64,000 nt of DNA, from assembly GCA_035415725.1 (NCBI GenBank), contig DAOOGN010000006.1, positions 1 to 64,000 of the forward strand, written 5' to 3'. Shown here piece after piece: positions 40,877 to 48,424 of the stretch. Position numbers and translations under genes: made by a program. This stretch comes from DSWT01 sp035415725 (GTDB lineage Bacteria > Chloroflexota > Anaerolineae > B4-G1 > SLSP01). Under the pieces are notes generated by a model that was not told the origin of the DNA, did no database searches, and was given only the letters and a program-made list of their open reading frames with translations. Each line of letters begins with the position of its first letter. Position 1 is the stretch's first letter.

Positions 40877-42520
40877 ATGACAGATTTCAGTCTCTATGCC
40901 GGGCGATGGATCGCCTTGACAGAAACCGCTGCCGTTGCCGGCGTCGGCATGACGCGCGAAGAGGCACGTTGCGCTGCGCGTGCGACGCGCCCCAAAGAGC
41001 GGTTGCGCCTGGCATGGGTTGCACCTCATCCACCGTACATCCCCTTGCCAGAGTGGCCACTGGTCCACCTCAAGACCATCCTCCCTGCGGAGGGGATATG
41101 GCTGGCCGGCGGCCCCGTCCGTGATTTGCTGTTGGGCTGCGACCTCTACGACTGGGATTTCGCCGTGGCGGAAAACGGACGCGAGATGGCACGCAAAGTC
41201 GCCAATGTCATAAAGGCCGCCTACTACCCCCTGGATGAAGAACGAGATACCGGACGCGTTATCGTCACCGACCCTCATACGCACCGTCAAACCACATTGG
41301 ATTTCGCCACCTTGCGTGGCGCCACGCTGGAAGAAGACCTGCGACGGCGTGATTTCACCATCAACGCGATGGCGCTGACCTTTGATGGGATACTCATCGA
41401 TCCAACCACGGGGCAAGCCGACCTCAGCGCGGGCATCATCCGCATGACCGGACCATCCAGTTTCAAGGATGATCCGGTGCGTCTGCTGCGCGCGGTGCGC
41501 CAGGCGAACGCCCTGCACTTTCGCTTCGACACACACACCGCAGCGGCGATGCGTACCCAGGCGTCGTCCATCATTACCGCGACTCCTGAGCGTATCCGCA
41601 CCGAACTTCTGCGAATGTTGCACGCTGTTCCGGCAGCGCATAACCTGCAAACCTTGAGCAATTTCAACCTGCTGAACCCTATCCTGCCGGAAATTCAAGC
41701 CCTGCAAACCGTGTTACAAACATACCCGCATAACTACGCGAATGCTCACCTCCATACGCTGGCAACCATTGCCGCTATAGAAGGGATACTGGCTCTCATT
41801 AAGGGAGAAGCGCGTCCTCCGACCACCGAAAATTATGTGCCCGTTCCCCCCTGGACGTGGCCCATGCTGGCCGACGCCTTGCTCCCATTTCAGTCCCCCC
41901 TGTTGAGCTATCTGGAGACCCCGGTAAACGTGGATATGTTGCGCGCCGATCTGCTCAAATGGGGCGCGCTGTTCCACGATGTGGGCAAATCCGCCACCCG
42001 TACCGTCGATGAGGAAGGACACTGCCACTTCTACGGCCACGCGGAAGTCGGCGCGCAAGCGACGGCAGAGCGTTTGGAGGCGCTACGCTTTCCGGGAAAG
42101 GCCAATGCCTTCATCGTCACCCTGGTGGCAGAACATATGCGACTCGCCAATATCAATGCGGCGCTCACGAGGCGGGCTGCGTATCGTTTCTATCGTGACA
42201 CCGGGGATGCCGGGGTGGGCGTCGTGCTGCTGGCGCTGGCCGATGCTATGGCAGTTTGGGGACACGGTCTGCCTCAAAATCACTGGCGTGCGTTGCTGTG
42301 CCATGCCAACGTCCTGCTCACCTCCTACTTCGAGCGCTCCACCGAGGTCATCGCGCCTCCCCCGCTCCTCAACGGCTATGACCTGATGGCGTTGGGTGTG
42401 CCGCAGGGGCCACAACTCGGACGCCTCCTGGAAACTCTGCACGAAGCTCAGGCCGCCGGGGAGATTACCACCCGGGAGGCCGCCGAGGATTTTGTCAGCC
42501 GAACATTAACAGGCGGATAA
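40877..42520 (+). CDS. CCA-adding/poly(A) polymerase-family tRNA nucleotidyltransferase with HD domain
   Basis: A 547-residue protein. The class II nucleotidyltransferase head has LAGGPVRDLLLG and YDWDFAV with the metal-binding Asp pair, then DFATLRGATLEEDLRRRDFT and INAMAL, and the RNA-binding neck (DDPVRLLRAVRQANALHFRF). Around residue 365 an HD domain begins (KWGALFHDVGKSATRT, GHAEVGAQATAERLEALRFP), so it may also have phosphohydrolase activity. Expected role: addition or repair of the CCA end of tRNAs; an A-adding or CC-adding specialist is possible. About 70 residues precede the usual start of the head. It follows efp by 70 bases. Confidence 0.88.
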   Translation: MTDFSLYAGRWIALTETAAVAGVGMTREEARCAARATRPKERLRLAWVAPHPPYIPLPEWPLVHLKTILPAEGIWLAGGPVRDLLLGCDLYDWDFAVAENGREMARKVANVIKAAYYPLDEERDTGRVIVTDPHTHRQTTLDFATLRGATLEEDLRRRDFTINAMALTFDGILIDPTTGQADLSAGIIRMTGPSSFKDDPVRLLRAVRQANALHFRFDTHTAAAMRTQASSIITATPERIRTELLRMLHAVPAAHNLQTLSNFNLLNPILPEIQALQTVLQTYPHNYANAHLHTLATIAAIEGILALIKGEARPPTTENYVPVPPWTWPMLADALLPFQSPLLSYLETPVNVDMLRADLLKWGALFHDVGKSATRTVDEEGHCHFYGHAEVGAQATAERLEALRFPGKANAFIVTLVAEHMRLANINAALTRRAAYRFYRDTGDAGVGVVLLALADAMAVWGHGLPQNHWRALLCHANVLLTSYFERSTEVIAPPPLLNGYDLMALGVPQGPQLGRLLETLHEAQAAGEITTREAAEDFVSRTLTGG

Positions 42521-42530
42521 CATATCAACA

Positions 42531-43928
42531 ATGAAAAAGTTCGTGTTGTTTAGCTTGGCGCTTTTGTTCATCATCATGGCCGTCACCGGCTGTGCCATCC
42601 CCACGCCTGCCCCTACCCCCACACCCACACGCACGCCGGTGCTCCCCACCCCCACACCCACACCTACCTCCACGCCGACACCCACGGCTACGCCCACCCT
42701 CACCCCGACTCCCACGCCGACGCTGCCCCCCGGTCTGCTCTTGCCACCACAGCCTGTGGAACTGCCAGGCTGGCCCGCCCTGCCCACGGATCTCTACTTC
42801 CTGCGCGATGGAAAAATCTGGATGTGGCTCGCCGAAGGCGGCGCGCCGGAAAGCATCCCCGTCGCCGTCGCAGGCGAGACAGTCCGCGCCTACCGGGTGA
42901 CCCAGGACAAACGCTTCGTCCTCTACGTCACCGACGCCGACAAACTGTACGTGTTCGACCGCGCTCAGTGGCAGCATACGCACGTTCCCACCGCCGGGCG
43001 GTTGAGCGATGAGCAGGGCCTCTACTTCGATGTGACGCCGGACGCGCGCTACCTGGTCTACCTGGCGTGGGGCATCCGCCCCACAGCCGAGACGCCCGCG
43101 GATGGCAATCACTTTGGCACCGTCTTCGCCATCGAATTGACCGATCTGCGCCAGGCACAGCGCATGTTGGGCTTTTGCACCGGCACCGGGGATGCCGGCT
43201 GTGCCGGTGTCCACCTTGCGCCGGACGGCAATCTCGTCGCTTATACCGATAGCGCGGGCTTGTGGCTCACAGCAATCGACAAACCCGTACCACGGCTGGT
43301 GTTGCCGCCCACAGCAACGCCACCCTGGCAGTTCAAAGACTGGTCGCCCAATAGCCACTGGCTTATCCTGGAAGCCCGGACGACGGAAGGGACGCTCCTG
43401 GGGTTGCTCAATGTAGCGACAGGAGAAGTCACCCCTATCGGCGACGTCGCCTGTGTCGCCGACTGCTCCATCGGGCTGAGTTGGGGCGCGCAAAGCCTGT
43501 GGCTGTTCACCGACACGCCACAGCGCGGCTGTCTCTTCCAGATACAGCCGCCCTTCGGCGATACACCGATGAGTATGCCTTACGAGATCTGCGCCCTCGA
43601 CGAGTGGGCACTGCATCCTGCGTCACCGCTGGCCCTGCCCGATGGGTGGGTGGCGTTCGTCCATCGTGGCTGCGGAGATGGCTGCCCCGGCCCGGCGCCG
43701 GGCCTTTACTTCCTGGGACCCGACGAGGCCGTGCATCCCATCGCGTTGCTCAACCCAAACGATGGTTCCGCTCTGTGGGTGTCTGACGGTTCGGCCTTCC
43801 TGTACTTCGACGCGGAAAATCGCCCCTCCCGCCTGGGCGTGACCGGCGGGACAGGTTTTTGGGACGTGAGCCGTCCTCTCGAAGGCGCCCATACGTTCCA
43901 ATGGGGCGCCCTCACTACGGAACAGTAA
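42531..43928 (+). CDS. Lipoprotein with Thr-Pro linker and beta-propeller-like domain
   Basis: A 465-residue exported protein. The lipobox is VTGC (Cys at about residue 21). Residues 22-66 are a Pro/Thr repeat (PTPTPTPTSTPTPTATPTLT) that acts as a flexible stalk. The rest contains recurring blocks (FYLRDGKIWMWLAEGG, YFDVTPDARYLVYLAWG, LAPDGNLVAYTDSAGLWL, WSPNSHWLILEA, WVSDGSAFLYFDAENR) typical of TolB/DPP-IV-like propellers. Function unknown; likely a surface-displayed binding protein. It starts ten bases after the nucleotidyltransferase stop and has no clear ribosome site. Its stalk is the kind of sequence that needs EF-P. Confidence 0.8.
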   Translation: MKKFVLFSLALLFIIMAVTGCAIPTPAPTPTPTRTPVLPTPTPTPTSTPTPTATPTLTPTPTPTLPPGLLLPPQPVELPGWPALPTDLYFLRDGKIWMWLAEGGAPESIPVAVAGETVRAYRVTQDKRFVLYVTDADKLYVFDRAQWQHTHVPTAGRLSDEQGLYFDVTPDARYLVYLAWGIRPTAETPADGNHFGTVFAIELTDLRQAQRMLGFCTGTGDAGCAGVHLAPDGNLVAYTDSAGLWLTAIDKPVPRLVLPPTATPPWQFKDWSPNSHWLILEARTTEGTLLGLLNVATGEVTPIGDVACVADCSIGLSWGAQSLWLFTDTPQRGCLFQIQPPFGDTPMSMPYEICALDEWALHPASPLALPDGWVAFVHRGCGDGCPGPAPGLYFLGPDEAVHPIALLNPNDGSALWVSDGSAFLYFDAENRPSRLGVTGGTGFWDVSRPLEGAHTFQWGALTTEQ

Positions 43929-44001
43929 ACAGGGAAAAGAGAACTCATCCATCTGATCATTGTGCTTGAAGAGCTGTGGCCGGTCTCCCCATAAGACGTG
44001 T

Positions 44002-44030
44002 TTGACGTTTGACGTATGCCGTTGTATAAA
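44002..44030 (+). promoter_or_regulatory. Promoter giving a leaderless message
   Basis: TTGACG (44002-44007), exactly 17 bases, TATAAA (44025-44030). The ATG of the following gene is at 44038, seven bases after the -10 box, so transcription should begin at or next to the start codon. Confidence 0.75.
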
Positions 44031-44037
44031 ACACGGC

Positions 44038-45600
44038 ATGAGTCCATTCACATTCCCAAAAGCGAAATACCACCGTTTATATCGCGTTGTGCTGGTCGCG
44101 TTGTGGACGCTGCTGGCGGCGTGCGGGTCGCCCCCACCCCTCGAACCCAACCGCGTGACGTTGGTCGTCGATGGCGAACAGCGGATCATCGTCACCGCCC
44201 TGGACACGGTGCGCGACCTCCTGACCGCCGAAGGCGTCACCTTAGGCGAACTGGATCGGGTAACGCCGCCGGAGACTGCCGCGCTGCGTCAGGGGATGAC
44301 CATCACCGTCGTGCGCGTGGTACAACGGACCGAGACCCTCACCGAAACCATCCCCTTCGGACGGCAAGTGGTGCGCGACGCGACCGTTCCCGAAGGAGAA
44401 GTGCGATTGCTACAGGCAGGGCAGGCCGGCGTCTTGGAACGCGCCTATCGCCTCACGTTTGAGGATGGCGTGGAAATCGAGCGCACGCTGATGCAAGAAG
44501 CGGTCACCCAACCGCCCCAGGACGAGATCCGCCTCGTGGGCACGCGCCCCCAAGTCGAAACGGTCATCATCACCGGCACCCTGGCTTACCTCAACAACCA
44601 GGATGCATGGATTCTGCGCGGCAGCAATCGTGCGCGTCGCCGCGTCACCACGCTGGGCGATCTGGACGGGCGCGTCTTCAGCCTTTCACCGGATGCGTCC
44701 AAACTGCTCTTCACCCGTGCCGTCACCAACGCGGAACACATCAACGAGTTGTGGCTCATCCGCACCGCCGAGGCCGATCCCAATCCGGTTCCGCTCAATG
44801 TCAGCGATGTACTGTGGGCCGGCTGGCATCCCGACGGCAAATCCATCGCCTGGACAACGGCGGAGATCATCGAGCCGGCGCCTGGCTGGCGCGGGCAGAA
44901 CGATCTGTGGACGGCGCAATTGACCGCACAATTCACGCTCGTCACCCGGCGCAAAATCCTCGTCGCCGAGGCAGGCGGGGGATACGGGTGGTGGGGTACG
45001 CGCTATGCCTGGTCGCCCGATGGCGCAGCGCTGGCCTATTCCCAGCCCGACAGCGTGGGTGTGGTGAACCTCCGCCAGGCCGAACGTGTTCCGTTGCTCA
45101 CCTTCCCTCCCTACCGCACCTACAGCAGTTGGGCGTGGAACCCCGCGGTCGCATGGTCGCCCGACGGCAACTTCATCGCCACGGTCGTCCATGCGCCATC
45201 GCCCAACATCGACGACCCGGAGGAAAGCCCCATCTTCGACGTGTGGCAGATCGCAGTGACGGGGGCGTACAGCGCCGAACTCGCCGCGGAGACGGGGATG
45301 TGGGCCACGCCGGTTTACGCGCCGGCGGGGAACACCCTGCTTTTCGGACGGGCACTCGTCCCCTACCAGAGCGACATCAGCCCGCACAAGCTCTGCCTGA
45401 TCGACCGCGACGGTTCCAATGCCTTCTGTTTCGACACGCCGGGCGAGACGGGCATCGAGCTGCCGGTATGGCGTTGGAGTCCCGATAGACAGCAGATCGC
45501 CTTCATCTATCTCAACAACATTGACCTGCTCGCCCCACAAGATGGAAGCGTCATCCCGTTGGTGGACGATGGGGGAATCACCTTGTTGGATTGGCGGTGA
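44038..45600 (+). CDS. Lipoprotein with DUF348/G5-type domains and TolB-like propeller
   Basis: About 520 residues. A signal segment ends in the lipobox LAAC (LWTLLAAC, Cys near residue 31). Residues about 38-85 (NRVTLVVDGEQRIIVTALDT, VRDLLTAEGVTLGELDRV) form a DUF348-type ubiquitin-like domain, and about 90-180 resemble a G5 domain (VQRTETLTETIPFGRQVVRD, QAGVLERAYRLTFEDGVEIE). Both occur in cell-wall-associated Rpf and YabE proteins. The remainder repeats propeller blades (FSLSPDASKLLFTR, WHPDGKSIAWTT, WSPDGAALAYSQP, WSPDGNFIATVV). It is probably a surface glycan-interacting protein. ATG at 44038 is supported by the promoter seven bases upstream; no ribosome site exists. Confidence 0.8.
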   Translation: MSPFTFPKAKYHRLYRVVLVALWTLLAACGSPPPLEPNRVTLVVDGEQRIIVTALDTVRDLLTAEGVTLGELDRVTPPETAALRQGMTITVVRVVQRTETLTETIPFGRQVVRDATVPEGEVRLLQAGQAGVLERAYRLTFEDGVEIERTLMQEAVTQPPQDEIRLVGTRPQVETVIITGTLAYLNNQDAWILRGSNRARRRVTTLGDLDGRVFSLSPDASKLLFTRAVTNAEHINELWLIRTAEADPNPVPLNVSDVLWAGWHPDGKSIAWTTAEIIEPAPGWRGQNDLWTAQLTAQFTLVTRRKILVAEAGGGYGWWGTRYAWSPDGAALAYSQPDSVGVVNLRQAERVPLLTFPPYRTYSSWAWNPAVAWSPDGNFIATVVHAPSPNIDDPEESPIFDVWQIAVTGAYSAELAAETGMWATPVYAPAGNTLLFGRALVPYQSDISPHKLCLIDRDGSNAFCFDTPGETGIELPVWRWSPDRQQIAFIYLNNIDLLAPQDGSVIPLVDDGGITLLDWR

Positions 45601-45650
45601 GAGATCAATTTTTGTTGAACGCATTAGAGTTACACGAGAGGAGCTGCACC

Positions 45651-45855
45651 ATGAATGAGTAGGACTTACGCAAATTTCCGTTTGTAGTGACGGCTTCAGC
45701 CGTTCTTAGCTCCTAAGCGTCACTACAAATCCTCCGCCGCTTGATTCGAGCCAGGCTTGCGTAAGTCCTGTGAGATCAAAGACATACGTTGGAAACAACG
45801 GTTGCAGAATTTTCTAGGAAATAAGTCGCTGTGCCAGCTTGACTGGCCTGAATAG
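45651..45855 (+). pseudogene. Gene start interrupted by a MITE, nucleotidyltransferase substrate-binding-like
   Basis: GAGAGGAGCTGCACC precedes ATG AAT GAG at 45651, which is cut by the element at 45660. Beyond it the frame resumes as EIKDIRWKQRLQNFL and soon stops at 45855. The joined reading MNEIKDIRWKQRLQNF resembles the N-terminus of HI0074-type nucleotidyltransferase substrate-binding (HEPN-like) proteins, half of a common toxin-antitoxin pair. The rest of the gene (over 100 residues) is missing, so it is a remnant. Confidence 0.5.
45660..45770. mobile_element. MITE-like element, copy 2
   Basis: Perfect 13-base inverted ends AGGACTTACGCAA and TTGCGTAAGTCCT. TGAG flanks both sides (45656-45659 and 45771-45774). 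The interior matches copy 1 (39059-39182) in opposite orientation, apart from a 13-base deletion that removes one of the three small hairpins. No ORF; movement would need a transposase supplied elsewhere. Confidence 0.88.
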
Positions 45856-45874
45856 ATACTCAAAAAGAAAAGAT

Positions 45875-46642
45875 ATGAATATCCTTGAACAATTCAAACT
45901 TGACGGAAAAACAGCCTTAGTCACCGGCTGCCGACGCGGCATTGGGCGCGCCTATGCCCAGGCGCTCGCGGAAGCCGGAGCGGACATCGTCGGCGTGAGC
46001 CTGACCCTCCGACCGGGGAGCGCAGTGGAGCAGGATGTCGTCGCCTTAGGGCGGACGTTCAAAAGCTACACCTGCGACTTCGCCGACCGCGCGGCGCTCT
46101 ACGCCTTCATCGCGCGGGTGAAGGACGAATGTCCGCCCATCGATATTCTCGTCAACAACGCCGGCACGATCTTCCGCCAGCCGGTGGCGGACTACCCCGA
46201 CGACAAATGGGACGAGGTCATCGAAACCAACCTCAACGCGCCATTCATCATCACACGCGAATTCGGCAAAGAGATGTTAGCGCGCGGGTATGGCAAGATT
46301 ATCTTCGCCGCCTCACTGCTCACCTTCCAGGGCGGGATCACCGTACCGAGCTACGCCGCAAGCAAGGGCGGCATCGGCCAACTGGTGATGGCGCTGTCGA
46401 ACGAATGGGCCGGCAAGGGCGTCAACGTCAACGCTATCGCCCCCGGCTATATCGACACCGATTTCACCGAGGCACTGCGTCACGATCCCATCCGCAGTGA
46501 GCAAATTCTGGCGCGCATCCCTGTCGGGCGGTGGGGTACGCCGGAAGACCTCAAGGGCGCAATCGTGTATCTGGCTTCCGCTGCCTCGGATTACGTCAAC
46601 GGCATCACGTTGATCGTCGACGGCGGCTGGATGGGAAGATAA
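45875..46642 (+). CDS. Short-chain dehydrogenase, KduD-like (2-deoxy-D-gluconate 3-dehydrogenase family)
   Basis: A 255-residue SDR. It opens MNILEQFKLDGKTALVTGCR with the TGxxxGIG cofactor motif (TGCRRGIGRA), and has NNAGTIFR, the catalytic SYAASKGG (Tyr and Lys) and IAPGYIDTDFTEALR. FKLDGKTALVTG and NNAGTIFRQPV match KduD, the 2-keto-3-deoxygluconate oxidoreductase of pectin and uronate breakdown. A related sugar-acid substrate remains possible. ATG at 45875 follows an A/G-rich stretch; the frame is open to 45839 but the start there would be inside repeat-like DNA. It stands alone downstream of the MITE. Confidence 0.86.
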   Translation: MNILEQFKLDGKTALVTGCRRGIGRAYAQALAEAGADIVGVSLTLRPGSAVEQDVVALGRTFKSYTCDFADRAALYAFIARVKDECPPIDILVNNAGTIFRQPVADYPDDKWDEVIETNLNAPFIITREFGKEMLARGYGKIIFAASLLTFQGGITVPSYAASKGGIGQLVMALSNEWAGKGVNVNAIAPGYIDTDFTEALRHDPIRSEQILARIPVGRWGTPEDLKGAIVYLASAASDYVNGITLIVDGGWMGR

Positions 46643-46708
46643 GCGTCAGTTTTCAGTCATCAGTCGCTAGTCTGACGGGTCATTCAAAACCGGCAACCGA
46701 TAACTCTG

Positions 46709-46737
46709 TTGACGATTTTCCAACCTTGCGTTATACT
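46709..46737 (+). promoter_or_regulatory. Promoter of the phosphofructokinase gene
   Basis: TTGACG (46709-46714), exactly 17 bases, TATACT (46732-46737). The transcript would carry a leader of about 195 bases that includes the dispersed repeat at 46805-46911. Confidence 0.75.
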
Positions 46738-46804
46738 GTGGCGTATTCAGAAGGTTTGGGTTCTCTGGGACTTTGCGTGGTGATGGAAAAACAGCTTTGG
46801 TTTT

Positions 46805-46911
46805 TGCCACGGATGACACGGATTGCACTGATTTTTTATACTTTGTATGTCAATCCGTGCAATCCGTGGCCGGCTTCTTATTTGACCCCACGAAATCCTG
46901 AAGAACCGGGT
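46805..46911. repeat. Dispersed repeat with CCACGGAT/ATCCGTGG ends
   Basis: GCCACGGATGACACGGATTG, CACTGATTTTT, then AATCCGTGCAATCCGTGG and CGAAATCCTGAAGAA. The ends are partly complementary. Matching blocks occur at 28108-28254. Upstream (46646-46700) is a CAGTTTTCAGTCATCAGT-like stretch of another low-complexity family. Confidence 0.75.
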
Positions 46912-46937
46912 TTTTAAGGCATTTTCAGAGGGGGAAT

Positions 46938-48218
46938 ATGGTGAAGACAAAAAATAAAAAACTCGCTATTCTGGTCGGCGGGGGACCGGCGCCGGGGATC
47001 AATGGCGTGATCCACTCCGCCACCATCGAAGCCATCGTCAACGGGATGGAGGTCTTCGGTCTGTACGAAGGATTCAAGTACCTCATGCAAGGCCGCATCG
47101 TCGGCAAACCCCTGACCATTGCCGATGTGAGCCGCATCCACCGTGACGGTGGGTCGGTTCTGCGCACCTCGCGCGCCAACCCGACGAAATTGGACAAGGA
47201 CCTTGAAATGTGCAGTCGCACGCTCATCGACGCGGGCATCAACTGTTTGCTCGCCATCGGTGGCGATGACACCGCCTACTCCGCCTATCGGGTCGCGCGC
47301 TACGCGGACGAGCACATGAACGTCAGAATCCAGACGGTTCACGCACCCAAAACCATCGACAACGACCTGCCGCTGCCGGAAGGCATCCCCACTTTTGGCT
47401 TTGAAACGGCGCGGGAACTGGGAACGCGGCTGGTGATGAATCTGATGGAAGATGCACTGACGAGCCAGCGTTGGTATCTCGTCGTGGCGATGGGACGCAA
47501 GGCCGGCCATCTGGCCTTGGGCATCGGCAAAAGCTCCGGCGCAACGCTCACCCTCATCCCCGAAGAGTGGGAAGACCGTGAGATTCGCCTGCAAGAAGTC
47601 ATCGACATTCTCACAACGACGGTGATCAAACGTCAGGCCGAAGATAAACCCCATGGCGTGGCCGTGGTAGCCGAGGGCGTAGTGGAACAGATGTTTCCCG
47701 GTGATATGGAGGGGCTGGAAAACGTCGAGCGCGACGCGCACGGCCATATCCGTCTGTCAGAAGTCGATTTCTCGCACATTCTCAAGGATACATTGCACAA
47801 ACAGCTCAAAACCATCGGCGTCGACACCAGCATTGTGAACATCGACATGGGCTACGAATTGCGCTGCGCCGACCCTATCGCCTACGACATCGACTACACA
47901 CGCAGTCTAGGCGAGGCCGCCGTCACTTTCCTGCTCAACGAGGGCAGTCATGCGACGATCACCATCCAGCAAGGGCAAATGGTACCCATCCCCTTTGAAC
48001 AAATGATGGACCCGACCACCGGGCGCACAGAAGTCCGCAAGGTCAATATCGATTCTTTCGTCTTCCGCTCGGCGTGCAAGTTCATGATCCGTCTCACACC
48101 GGAGGACGCCGAAAACGAAATCCTTCTCGGTAAAATGGCCGCGCAGACCAATCTGTCACTGGACGAGTTCAAAGCCAAGTTCGGCTATCTGATCGGCATC
48201 GCTCCCCGGCCATTCTAG
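46938..48218 (+). CDS. pfp: Pyrophosphate-dependent 6-phosphofructokinase
   Basis: A 426-residue PfkA-superfamily enzyme that phosphorylates fructose 6-phosphate in glycolysis. GGGPAPGINGVI binds the phosphoryl donor and APKTIDNDLPLPE is the catalytic loop with the base Asp. Two residues point to pyrophosphate as donor: IGGDDT (108-112, Asp111 in place of the Gly of ATP enzymes) and Lys138 in PKTIDND. MGRKAGHLALGIG and PEEW bind the sugar phosphate. AGAGGGGG precedes the ATG. PPi-dependent enzymes work reversibly, fitting a sugar-fermenting, energy-limited organism. It may use both donors; that requires assay. Confidence 0.87.
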   Translation: MVKTKNKKLAILVGGGPAPGINGVIHSATIEAIVNGMEVFGLYEGFKYLMQGRIVGKPLTIADVSRIHRDGGSVLRTSRANPTKLDKDLEMCSRTLIDAGINCLLAIGGDDTAYSAYRVARYADEHMNVRIQTVHAPKTIDNDLPLPEGIPTFGFETARELGTRLVMNLMEDALTSQRWYLVVAMGRKAGHLALGIGKSSGATLTLIPEEWEDREIRLQEVIDILTTTVIKRQAEDKPHGVAVVAEGVVEQMFPGDMEGLENVERDAHGHIRLSEVDFSHILKDTLHKQLKTIGVDTSIVNIDMGYELRCADPIAYDIDYTRSLGEAAVTFLLNEGSHATITIQQGQMVPIPFEQMMDPTTGRTEVRKVNIDSFVFRSACKFMIRLTPEDAENEILLGKMAAQTNLSLDEFKAKFGYLIGIAPRPF

Positions 48219-48290
48219 TACGGCACGGCGCGCAGGGACCGCGGATCTGGCGATCCGCTGGATGACAAAGGCGTGCTTCTATAAGCCCAT

Positions 48291-48370
48291 CCCCCTTGCC
48301 CCCTTCTCTGGGGGAAGGGGGATTTCATTTTTCCGCCTCCTTCTTCCCCGTTTGTGGGGGAGAAGGAGGC
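48291..48370. terminator. Two consecutive hairpins downstream of pfp
   Basis: Hairpin 1: CCCCCTTGCCCCC (48291-48303), loop, GGGGGAAGGGGG (48310-48321), followed by ATTTCATTTTT, terminator-like for the plus strand. Hairpin 2: GCCTCCTTCTTCCCC and GGGGGAGAAGGAGGC (48335-48370). They sit between the convergent pfp and xylulokinase genes. Confidence 0.65.
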
Positions 48371-48420
48371 CTCCCCAAAGCCCCATTCGCCACCTGGCAA
48401 GGGTGGTTGAATAGTTCACC
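48371..48420. repeat. Dispersed intergenic repeat, copy B
   Basis: Differs from copy A (7-54) at only a few positions and has the same CCACC/GGTGG hairpin; it ends at the 3' edge of the xylulokinase gene. Confidence 0.85.
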
Positions 48421-48424
48421 ACAA

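Noticed and set aside
40793..41707. 304-codon minus-strand frame
   Set aside because: Antisense to the tRNA nucleotidyltransferase gene, without a ribosome site or motifs.
42590..42740. Regular C/A-rich repeat considered as a CRISPR or tandem-repeat locus
   Set aside because: It is the coding sequence of a Pro/Thr stalk; there are no spacers.
42525..43616. 363-codon minus-strand frame
   Set aside because: Antisense to the Thr-Pro propeller lipoprotein; its Gly/Arg-rich end is simply the reverse reading of the Thr-Pro repeat.
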